Shown here: one piece after another, positions 49,401 to 60,200 of the stretch
Numbering within the stretch: position 1 is the stretch's first letter
How the letters are laid out: the number at the start of each line of letters is the position of its first letter
NCBI GenBank assembly: GCA_038380795.1
Contig: CM076270.1
Coordinates: forward strand, 22,584,001-22,648,000
DNA: 64,000 bases
Reading direction: 5' to 3'
From: Pyrocephalus nanus
Lineage: Eukaryota; Chordata; Aves; Passeriformes; Tyrannidae
The notes under the pieces: generated by a model
Told to the model about the DNA's origin: nothing
The model's database searches: none
What the model saw: the letters and a program-made list of their open reading frames with translations, nothing else
Program-made: the position numbers and the translations under genes

Positions 49401-52400
49401 TTATTTGTTTGGTGGAAGAACAGACATGTGAAAAGTTACTTTATGTTTGATCTCTGTGCCTCTTCTAGAATTGGGCATGTGGTGTCTTAAGTCCTAAGTG
49501 AATCCATATAGTGTTGGTGATTTCTAGAGGAGCTGATTTTTAAGTATTTAATTTTTCTGAGGACAGGCATTTTCCAAGTCAGGCATGCATTTTTCATGAA
49601 CTTAGAAAAATTCATTGTTTGAAAAATTAGTTCCTCGTAGATACTTTATTTTGTTAACTACCTTTTTACCTATGAATTTTCACAACAACATTTACATATT
49701 ACTCTTCCAAAAAAAAGTTAGTTACTTATGGGAGAGAACCACAGAGCAGAATACAAGTTTGTGATTAAGTAGGTGGCAAAAGAGTCCGTTTAGATTTGAT
49801 CTTTACCTCCCTCTAGTGACGTGCATTTCCCTGAATCCTCTTACCAGAGATGCTTGGAAGTTGTATTGTCTGGAGTGCAAATGCCATCTGTGTAACTCCT
49901 TTGGATTTCTACCCAGAACGTAAAAAGTGCAATTTTTAAGTCTATTTTTACATTAAATAGAGGTTTCATTTCTACTTCAGAAAGGCAAAAAAGCTTATAT
50001 TCCTTGAACTTTTGGACAACTAGTATAAAAAAGTTATTTATAATTGCACATAGTAGGAAATTTTAATGTTTAGTGTATTGGCTTCTTTTACTTGATAATA
50101 GAGGTGAAAAACTTGCAAATAGTGTTTAAATTCTGGTTAAACTCAAAAGAGTTGGACTCCTAATTTGAATACAGAAAATGGATTTATGAATTTATAGAGT
50201 ACCCCATAGTCATGGCAAAAATTGGGGCCAATCTCCCTGTTTACTGTAAACATCTGCTTTTGTGCTGATCCCTCAGGACTCCTGAGCCTTTTCATTCTGA
50301 ATGCAAATGGTAGTGATATTTTTTAAAGAAATTGTTGGTTTGTATAGAAAAGAATTTGGTTCTCAGCATTTCAAGTCTCCTTTTCATTTTGAAGGCCCTG
50401 TGTATTCCTGCTTACCTCAGAATTTCTTAGATACTTTCCTATATCTGTATATACCTACCAACTTTTAGTCTTGAAGAAAGAAAACCTGGCATTTTGTCCT
50501 TGCAGGAGGTGATTTCTCTGTGCTTGTTCTCAGTCAGGCACTTCCTCAGTTACAACAAATTCTGCACCCTTCCTTCAGTATCCCCCCCCCCCTCAAAAAA
50601 AAAGTCTTCCTTTCCATTACTCACAAGATTTTTCCTTTTTTGTAGGACTTCTTTTGCTGGGCATCTAGCAGGGATTCTTGTTGGATTGATGTACACTAAG
50701 GGACCTCTGAAAAAGATCATGAAAGCCTGTGCAGGTATAGAATTTTGTTGGATTTACAAAATCTGCATAAGAAACACGTTTATTTTATAATTTCATTTAA
50801 GTCTTGCATAGAGAGATTCAGACCTTTCTTGCATGTTTTTGGACAAATAAGGATATGCTCATTATTGAAGTGAATGCAGAAGAAAAGAAATCAACTTTTT
50901 TTTCTTAAATATGGATGATAAGAACCAGTAAATTTGACTTACTCTTTTATTTAGGTGGCATTTCTTTCTTCACTGACCATGGCAGGCCAAGGGACTACTA
51001 TTCAGGTAAGTACTCTCATCAACTTAACAAAAAATTTATTCCAGCTTTAAAAATAATTTTTGCTAATGGTAGGAAACTTATAGAGGAGCTAGTTAAATGG
51101 AACATATACAGTATATAAAATATTCTGCACATGTGTATACTTACTAAACTTGTATTACTTTTCTGGGCACGTCTCACCTTTCCTACTTGGAGAAGTGTGT
51201 GGATGTATTTTGTACAAAATGCTTAAGCCTCAAAGTGAGGTCATGACTCCTAAAATGCTTCCTCTGGGAAATATCATCCCTTTTGCAGAACAAGTAGCAA
51301 TGGGAAAATTGTCTATTGATGGCAGCCCTTTGGACCTTGGTAAATCTGCCCTCATCTGGCAAATTTATTTGTGCCATTCTAGGATGTTTTTTTCCCTTCT
51401 GACAGGTAACTTGTTCCTTCAAACACTTCTTGTAAATGAAATAATTTACGAGCAAAAAGCCCCCCCCTCACTGGGATAAATTTAGGCTTCCCAGTTTTTA
51501 GATGGATAATTGGAATACTGGCACACTCTGAGTGTAGCACATCTGATTTACTTCTCATGCAGAACGTTGAGTCATTGTATGAGGAGGGCACACAAATGAC
51601 AGGGGGGGTTCCTTGTCTGAGAGGGGCAGAATTGGAGCTGGCTGAGAGAGGGGCTGGGCTGGATCTGAGCCAAGGGATGTGGATCTCATCTCCTGCAGGG
51701 AGTTCTGCTCTTTCCTGGGCATCTGCTGTAAGAACAGGATAAAAACACAGAGATAACCCTCTCAAATATCTACCAGGCTTGTGGATTAAAGATGTTCTCA
51801 GCAGCAAGTTTTATGGGGGCATTTTTGTCTTTAGTAGCCCGTGGTAGATTCTTCCTCCATCAAAAGCTCTTTGAATAGGCTTGAACACTTTTAACACCTA
51901 CAGCATCAGACAAGAAGAATTTCACAGTTTATTTCCTGGTGTAGGATCTGTCACTTTTGTTTGTTTTGAACCTGCTAACTGCTAATTTAATTTGATGCAC
52001 ATTAGTTCTTCTCTGTGAAGGGAAACTAAACCTTCATTCTTTATGTATTTCATATTCTCCTTTACTCACAATGGTCATCTTTCCTCTCCAGTTGGAAAGT
52101 TGGAGTGTATATGGTTGCTTGTAAGAAAACTATTTCATCCATTTGATCATTCTTAGTATTCTCTGATGTTTAAACACGAGGGGGTTTTGAATTTTGTGTA
52201 GTCTTTTATAAGTGAAATGTGCTTACTTTGAGCTAAGGTTATAGCTGCTTTTATCCTCTGATGGATTTTTGTCTTCCATGATCTATCTCCAATTTTATTA
52301 TTACACTACATAATTCCCACAAGCAGGATTCTGGCCCCTTGAATGTTTTTGGAGCATCCATTTTTGTCATTCCTAAACCAACTGTCTTAGTCTGCTTTCC

Positions 52401-54275
52401 TTACCAACAGCAACAAGGATTGTTCCAACTCAGAAGTGTATTTACACAGGATTTTCATTATTCCAGTTCTCAAGTCAAAAAATATCGGATCTAAAGGCCA
52501 GCAGAGGAATAAAAATTAGTTAATACAGTGAAGTGAAGGAAGATATCGGATCTAAAGGCCAGCAGAGGAATAAAAATTAGTTAATACAGTGAAGTGAAGG
52601 AAGATGTGAACATGCAGGGAGCATGGACAAAAGGCAGATGGGAGAGGGTTAACCTGAATTATCCTGTCTTCCAAGCTTGGCTTTAGATACAGCTATTTAA
52701 TTTTTTTGGTACTAAATTAATTTATCTAAAATGACTTATAACTGCAATTAAAATATATATATATATTTGTTTTGTTAATTCCTTGTTCATACACTTTATA
52801 ATTGTCTTTCATCCTATTTGCTGGAGTCTTAATGGAAGATTTAACCTTTTGCTTGGTGGATGATATCTGTAATAAATTTGGCCATCTGTGAATTAAGGAA
52901 ACTTGTTCTAGTGTCATAGGCTAATGATGCATATCTTGATTAATTTTTCACTTTTTGGCATTGCTGATTTATTAGGTTCTGCCTTTAAATACCCATTTAA
53001 ATAGAAAAATAGATGAAGTTACAGTCAGAACAGATTTTATGAAACAGTACAAGGAAACAGCTTTAGGAGAAAAAAGGCTTTAAGTGTAATTTTAACACAT
53101 TTAGTAGCTGAATTAGATTTTCTCTAAATGCAGTTCATGAATAAAGTATTAGGACATTTATTTTGATTAATAGGAACACCTTGAACACATGGATGTTGCC
53201 AAACTGTTTCTCATTGTAAAATAAAAGATTACAGCTTTCTGAGCGCTTACAGCGTGATGGCAGCGTGAAACATCAAACAGAGAAAAATTTACAGCCATAG
53301 AACAAACTTAAAATACAACATCCTTTTCCTTTCATCAGATAATTCCATGCTTTTAGCACCGGGATTTTTATAGTCTTCATGCACACAGTTTGGAAGCCTC
53401 CAGAATATGAATTTCTAGCTCAGGAGAAAAGTTCCTTCAGATGGACATAAAGCAGAGGAGAATGAGGGCAGTTTTGTTTTTTTTTGGATTTTCTTTTTCC
53501 TTTCCGCAATCATTTTTTAAAAAGAAATTATTTGTTTGTCCTCACTTCATCATCTGTGTTTGTTAATCACAGAGCCTTCACACATTACACGTGGAATTGA
53601 TAGAAGTAATGAGAGAGCACAGGACTATCATTGATGGTAATAATCTAGAGATAAAAGGAAATGGGATGCTCTGCTTGTTTCATGCAAACAAATTTCCACT
53701 TTTCTCATTTTGAAAAAAGTGTGTAATTTTCCATCAGTTGGAAGACACTGGCAACACTTCTGTAACTTTAGTTCTTCAAAACCCCTTGTTCAGTTGTCTG
53801 GAAATTAAAATATCATGAAAGCTTTGTCTTTTGAAGATGCAAAAGTGGAATAGAAAAATGGGATTTTTTTTCCATAGTTTTTCTCAGCTTGTTTTCTGTG
53901 CTTGGTGTTGTTAAAAGGAAGAAGAGAGTCTTGCTCAATTCTCCAGCCAAGTAATTTTTTTTATTTTACTTTATTTTTTTAAATCCCATGTGTTTGGGTG
54001 GATGATGGTTTGTGCTTGGCCTTGGCAAACTTTCCAAATGGTCAGGAATAGCTGGTTGTCAGCAGAGCAGCATCGCTGGCTGATTTCAACTTGCCCACTG
54101 AGCAGCAGCAATTTATTTTCTTGATTTTTTTTTGTTTGTTTTCATTTTACAGACTATTATGACCATTACCCAGGTTATCAATACAGGACTCCAAGGAACT
54201 ACTATGATTACACTGGTGGGCTGACTGAAGAAGAACAGCTTGAAAGGGCAGTGCTAAACAGTCTTAATGAAAGAG
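45993..54275 (+). CDS. RHBDD1: Rhomboid domain-containing protease 1 (RHBDL4); five coding exons, 3' end missing
   Basis: ER-membrane rhomboid serine protease that cleaves (often ubiquitinated) transmembrane substrates and feeds them to ERAD. Spliced coding segments are 45993-46425, 47711-47843, 50646-50734, 50955-51005 and 54153-54275. All have GT/AG borders and consistent phases and give 276 complete residues. The nucleophile is Ser144 in GFSG and the general base His195 in FAGHLAG, the same numbering as human. WHLYYN (His80, Asn84) is the conserved rhomboid TM2 motif. Hydrophobic segments lie at about 28-43, 79-97, 103-126, 143-155, 177-188 and 193-206. The cytosolic tail has a Tyr-rich stretch and a ubiquitin-interacting motif at 260-276 (EEEQLERAVLNSLNE, with Ala268 and Ser272). 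Human protein is 315 residues; the last 29 or so, with the VCP/p97-binding motif, are not found in the window. Identification is by recalled similarity to human RHBDD1. Confidence 0.97.
46426..47710 (+). other. RHBDD1 intron
   Basis: An intron of 1285 bp between coding exons 1 and 2, bounded by GTAAGA and GCAG. It contains T runs near 47236-47251 and 47519-47530 and a moderately GC-rich patch at 46830-47000 without recognisable identity. Confidence 0.9.
47711..47843 (+). CDS. RHBDD1: RHBDD1 coding exon 2 (residues 145-189, part)
   Basis: The acceptor TTGTTTGCAG ends at 47710. Translation VLFALKVLNNHY then WAELLAIHF matches human rhomboid TM4-TM5. The donor GG|GTAAGT follows 47843, splitting the Gly189 codon after two bases. 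Confidence 0.96.
47844..50645 (+). other. RHBDD1 intron
   Basis: An intron of 2802 bp. It is AT-rich and nothing recognisable was seen. An 11-C run followed by an A run (50582-50603) lies shortly before the acceptor. Confidence 0.9.
50646..50734 (+). CDS. RHBDD1: RHBDD1 coding exon 3 (residues 189-219, part; catalytic His195)
   Basis: The acceptor TTTTTTGTAG ends at 50645. It encodes TSFAGHLAGILVGLMYTKG and PLKKIMKACA, including general base His195. The donor G|GTATAG after 50734 is acceptable but not perfect. Confidence 0.95.
50955..51005 (+). CDS. RHBDD1: RHBDD1 coding exon 4 (51 nt, residues 219-236, part)
   Basis: The acceptor TTTTATTTAG ends at 50954 and the donor CAG|GTAAGT follows 51005. 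It encodes GISFFTDHGRPRDYYS. Its sequence has diverged from mammals, but the length class, phase (1/1) and position fit. The preceding intron is only 220 bp. Confidence 0.88.
51006..54152 (+). other. RHBDD1 intron
   Basis: An intron of 3147 bp containing the perfect 61-bp tandem duplication (52482-52603) and a TA run near 52749. A G-rich patch at 51597-51720 was not identified. No exon-like segment is needed to keep the frame. Confidence 0.9.
52482..52603. repeat. Perfect 61-bp tandem duplication in RHBDD1 intron
   Basis: Positions 52482-52542 (starting ATATCGGATCTAAAGGCC) are repeated exactly at 52543-52603. No mismatch is visible, so the duplication is recent, or a conversion or assembly event. 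It lies in the intron between exons 51005 and 54153. Confidence 0.95.
54153..54275 (+). CDS. RHBDD1: RHBDD1 coding exon 5 (residues 236-277, part; ubiquitin-interacting motif)
   Basis: The acceptor TTCATTTTACAG ends at 54152 and the donor GAG|GTAGGA follows 54275. It encodes a Tyr-rich linker and then LTEEEQLERAVLNSLNER. The UIM core (acidic patch, Leu265, Ala268, Ser272, Glu275) is intact. Confidence 0.95.
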
Positions 54276-57200
54276 GTAGGAATTTTATTGCATTTTATAT
54301 CTTAAGTTACCATTCATACTGAGAAGGGAGTCAGGAGGGCAAAAAAGATGTATTCTTCATTATTTTCAATGCTTTGGACATATCTTTGGAAACAGAAGAA
54401 AACTTCCTGGTAGAATTTTCAGAGGATGTAGTGTGAGGATGCAGTGTCATTCTCTTAGTCTAATTACATTTATTCATAATTGCTTATTGTTTGATTACCT
54501 TTCTACCAATGCAGTAGAAGAAATGCCTTTCTGACAAAAATCCCTCAAGTTGCTGTGCTAAAAACTCTTACAATTTTCTAAAAAGTACTATGAAGTGGTA
54601 ATAACAAAACTGATGTTGCCAATATTTGAACTTTCTGGGTGGTTTTTTTTTTTTTTTTGCTTTTTATACAAATATAATTGACAGGCAATGTACTGATTTT
54701 TAACTCTTCACACTGTCCTTTTGTACCTTAAAGGAAGCTCATATTCTACACAGCTGAAAAACATGGGAAAAAATATTTAGTAATAAAAATGATGTTTGTT
54801 TTTAACTGAAATGTATTAGTATAAAATGTGTAAAATACATTCAGTGGGGGATATACTTTATCTTTTTATGATGCAAGACAATGAATCTGTTACTCAGTTC
54901 CTGAAAACTTCAAGGCTTAAGGGAAAATCTGTTTAATGTGACTGACAGCACATGGTTAGAACATCACATGTACAATTTTCATCGTGGCTATGCAATATTT
55001 TTATATTGAATGGTAAAATAAAGGTCAGAAATGAATATAGCATGTGTTGTCTGGTGTTGATAGAGTTTTTCATATCAAGCATTGCTTCCTCTTGAACGTG
55101 TTGTGTGTCCATATGGATTGTTGTGGAAGTCAGCCACTGGCTTTAGGTGCTCCTGGACTGAAGAAATCTGAGAGATTTCTTTTAAATCTGGTGAAGTTGT
55201 AGCGTTTAATCTTAAGAAAAATAACAATGTGACTGAATATCTCGTAAACATAATTTTTCTTTTTCATAATCGTGGTATTTTGTCTTCCTGAGTGCAAGGA
55301 ACCATTGATTAGGAAAGAGATACAGAAGCCTCTACTTGTACCTGCAACCCTTCAAATGCAGGGCACCATTCATAAATCTCCACTCTGAAAATTAATTTAC
55401 ACCACTGTTATGGCTGTCAGAGAAATACCAGGCAAAATATGAAAACCAATATCGTGACAAATCATCATCGCTTTTGCTTTCACACCTTCTGTGATCCTAT
55501 TTTTTATTATGAAGAACATGTTGTGTTATCTGGAAGATGGTTTTAAAAAGTCAGCAGATGAGGCAAAATTGAAATTGAAAAAGACTTTTTCAGTTTGAGA
55601 AATTAATTGACATATTGCTTAAAGTAAATAGAGCTTTTTTGCTTTATTGGGTTTGTGTCTATTGTGAGAATGACTTGTGAGGAAGAAGTGCAGACTTGTA
55701 GGGAAAGCAGGGAGTTTTTTTAAGGGATTTTTTTTTTTCTTCTAGTTATCTTCCTTCTTTGTTCACCTTTGTTGTTCTTCCTGAGTGTCCTTCAGCACTG
55801 TAAAGCTAGAAGCTTCAAAAATCCCCTAACATTTTCTGCAGCAGGTTTATTACTTTAGTGTATTTGTTTTACAAATTAATGTAATCTGAGCAGTCCCATT
55901 TCAATCCGATCTTAGAAGATAGTGAGAATCTTAGCTTTCAGATAAGTCAGTAAAACAGCACTTAGTCCATCTGCTGTGTCAGCAGAAGACAGTGAGTGAG
56001 TTACTCTTTGTGCTATCTTGGGAATTTTTAGAAATCATCCAAGTAATATAAATATATTGGCCTATGTAATTTTGGAAGGGAATGGGTCTAAAATGGGCTT
56101 TATTTTAAGGGATACTGTTTGTTTTACTGTCTTTTTAACACGTTTTGCATCATTTTTAACACTGAGTTTGAGGAAGAAATCCTTCCAAGCTTTTCATACG
56201 AAGGATTTTGAAACGTCACTTGCAAGAATGAGCCATGTTTGTGGGGTATTTTTAAAGTATCAAGAAAACAGAATGCTAATAACAATGACAAAAGGATGAT
56301 AATGTAAATAAGTAGACAGTGTGCACTTTAAAGGCTTCCTTGTATCAGGTTGAAACATTTGCAACTTTCATTTGTAAATGAAATCGCTACAGTCAGTAAG
56401 TGTAGCTAAATGGTTGTAAAAGCTGGTACCACAATCAAGTCAGGGCTCTCTTTTCATAATAATTTTTTTTCCCCACTATGACACTCAAACCATCACAGTT
56501 CTCTGTAACTTGGACAGCAAAGTACTGCTGTAATTCTGATTGATTATTATTATTGTTTCATGCTTCGTTGGACAAGTACATTTATTATGTGTTTTAGGCC
56601 ACAAACTGTAGCGTTATGGATTGAGAATGTTGATCCAGTGTCCATAAATTGATTTATAAACTGCTGTGATATTATCCTGCTAAGCTCATTAGAGTCAGTG
56701 ACATCATACAGTATTTCCTGGTGTCAGTTGTTGTCCACCACTGAAAGCTAATCCATACTAAGACATGCATTGAGTTTAAGCTCAGTTTAAGTGCTGTTCT
56801 GTATCCTATATATGGGTTATCTAAACCCACCATAAAGATACAGCATTTCTATTTATTGTGCAGTCAGGCATTCCTGAACTGCAGATCCTGAACACTTCTT
56901 TAATAATAATAATTAATGTCTGATGCCAGAAGAGAAATTTAGGCTTGAGATGTATGTTGGCATCACTTTCAAGACTGTCAAACTATCCTACTGATTTAGG
57001 TCCATTTGCTGAAAGGAACTTCTACTTATATTTTTTTTCCATTGCTCATTTTAGATATATTGTTGCCTCAAACAAGTATCCATTTACTCAACAATAATTG
57101 TTTTTCTCTCCAAAGTTTCTTGCTTTGGTTTGTTGGTTTTTTTTTTTTTTTTTATAATTCTTATTCCTGTAAGTCTGTGTTTGTTTCAAATGGCAGTAAT

Positions 57201-60200
57201 TCTTCCTTTACTTAAGAAAATAACTTTGGTTTTAAAAAATCATATCATTTGATATTTAAACTCCTTTAATTAGGAAGTTCAAATATATGGCTGCCATTAT
57301 TGTTTAATCCTGGTATTAGCAGCCCTCATTAATGTAACCCCAGTATAACCTTCTCTCTGATCTGTTGTTAGAGAATATTGCTCTTCTGCTCACAAGAAAT
57401 ATCTTGATTAGTGTAGGATGTGGATCTGGATTTTTTTTGTGGTGGGTGTTTGGGATTTTTTGTGAGTTGAACTCCTGAGTGTCTGACTTTCAATCTAAAT
57501 TATGTTAAGAATCCCTTGCAAGCTCGTGTTTCTGCACGAAGGAATTTCCCTCTTTTTCTTAAGACTCAGTGTTTTAAACATGTAGGTGATCTTTATAGTT
57601 TGTAATTAAGGAGAAATACCTGGAAGTATCAGATATAGGTATTCCTCTCATATTTTATGATGAAACTCTATATAAGCCTTTCTTTTGTTTTGGTTTGTTT
57701 GGTGTTGTTTGTTTGTTTGGTTTTTGTTTTGGGGGTTTTTATGGTTTTGTTGGCTTGTTCATTTGTTGTTTTTGTTTTTAATTCAGGTTATGTTTGGTCT
57801 CAGGTACCCATCACACTTCTTGGAAAAAGGCTTTCCCCGTTAATTAGAGCTCATGTTCTAAATATCTTTCTAAAACTGCAGCTGTGCTCTGTGATCCTGA
57901 TCACCAGCACTTTCTTAAGGCAAATTTCCAGGAAAATAAATCAGCACATTTGTATCATTTCCATACAAAACTTTGGGAACAGTGTAAGCAGCAGACAGCT
58001 TGCAACAAGAAGCATGGCCAGAATTCTCTTGCAAATATTTCATGAATATTCTTCCATCTGTGTCTTCATAAATACAGTGGTTGACATAGGATAAGCCTAC
58101 AGTTGCTGAAAATTAGAACCAGAAACCTCCTGATTCTCTTGATAGCAATGATAAAAGTTCACCAGATAGGGAAGATGGACCACTAAACCTTTCACTTTGA
58201 AACCAGGGTCATGAGCAATCAGCACCTGTGAAATACCGTGGGGAAAACAACAGTTCTGTAAGGTGGGTACTTCTGGAAATGCTGCTCGAAGGGTTTTAAC
58301 TCCCTCTGGTCTTCAGGCAACAAGCTGGCAGTGACACAGTTGGGTGATACAGGTTCTGATCATTGCTATGAAAGATTCTGAGATAAGAATTTATTCACAT
58401 TTTCAAGTTAAAATGGATAAACAGCGCTGAGTATTTTTTTTTCCTGTGACTTCCTGAATATGCAAATTCATCCTCAGGCCCTGCCAGTGCAGTTTTCTTT
58501 TGGGTGGTTTCCTTCTGGCAAATGTTTCAACTGCTGAAGATAATTAAAATAGGAGGAAAACAATAGGAATAGTTCAATCTTTGACTGTATCTGGAGATGT
58601 CTTTGTTGTTGTGGGTGTTTGTTAGGCAAGCAGAAATGCAGCAAAGGGAAAACAAAGTGGTTTTTTTATATATTGAGATTCTTGCAACTGTTAACAAACT
58701 TAGCCTGGGAATGTTTTTGCTGCTAAACTAAGGTCAGGGAATATTCCTAATTTTAGATTTACCGAAATTTACTATTTTAACTCTGGTTTATCATTAAATT
58801 AATTGTATAGACTCTAGATAGTTTACATTTTGTTCATTGGGACAATCTTAAAAATGATGTTCTGAGGTCTTTTTCTGATGTCTGACTGAATAAATTAGCC
58901 ATTTGCTAACGAAAAGGATACCTTGCTATTTGCAGCTGAACAAAATAATTCTACTACGTTACGATAAATATGCAGCCAACCTGAAATTCTTCTTTTAACT
59001 GAAGTTATTCGTGGCTTTCTTACTGCTCTGAAGAGGAAAATGTGTCTCTGTCTTAACCCAGAGACTGGTTAAGTAGCATGGTTATCTGGAGGTTTTTTGA
59101 GTTGGTTATTAAATCCCTTTCAATACTTGGCAGTGAAAGATATATTTGTTTTTGTGTATCTTCCATTTCTCTTCTCTCCCAGTTTATGTTCAAGTCTCCA
59201 CATAAGGCATATTGGCACCAGCACCAGGAAGAACAATTTGCTTCATAGCATGACAAAATTCTTTCATTCATTGACAGAAACTCAGAGGGCAGTGTTGGAA
59301 ACAATAGCACAGGCTAAGAAGTGTGGGCTATTTGGAGCTGAGTAGGAAAAAAATGGACGGTGGTACATTCTAAAAGCCAAATCTCTCAGACTGTATAGCA
59401 TGTCTGTTCTGCAGGGGGAAGGACATGGAAGAATAAAAACGGTTTTGCCATTTTATATTTTTTATTCAATCACAGTTCCTGTCTGGCTTCTGATGCAGCA
59501 CAAAACAGTGAAAGGAGTGCTGTGTTTTGTTTGTCTCAGCTCGCTCTGGAAGGCTCCTAGTCTTAAAAAATGCATGCACCACCTTTCCCTGGTATTCCCT
59601 GTGCAGTCCAGTAAATCAGAAGGTTGTTGTTAAACTGACCCAAAGACTTGACTACTGACTGGCTGGAATATGGGAAAGAACTGGAGCAAGACTGGGCTGT
59701 TGACTCGAGCTTCTCCCTGTCCTCCAGTTTGCTGCTTCCAATTCCAATATCTGGTTGATTATACATTAAAATTATATGTTTGGATGTTTATAAACTGAGA
59801 GAAGTCCCTTTTTCTCGAGTAGAACACTTTAAACATTGGTGTTTTTGCATGGAAAAGCAGGGTAAATCAAGTGTATACCACAGGTATGACAGTGTAGCAG
59901 GTTGTATGTCATCTGTAAGGTGGCCAAGAGCAGTTTGTGAACTTCAATTTTATACAGTTGTTATGCCATAGTTAGCAGGGCTATGCTATTTATGGAAGAA
60001 ATGTTTTATATAAAACTGGTATAAATGGAAGCTGAGCAAGTGATCAAAGTTGGGACATTTGATCAAATATTTTCAAATAATTTCACTATTGCTTAGCAGT
60101 GTCAATAAATAAAGCAATACCTGAACCTTGGCTCTGCTAAGGGCACTCTCTGCCTTTCACACCTTTCAAAGGCTGGGAAAATCAAAGGCAGGATTATCTC

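Noticed and set aside
57657..58094. 145-codon plus-strand frame starting in a T/G-rich tract
   Set aside because: The hydrophobic start is simple-repeat DNA (Val/Leu/Phe from GTTT words) and the rest has no similarity or splice context.
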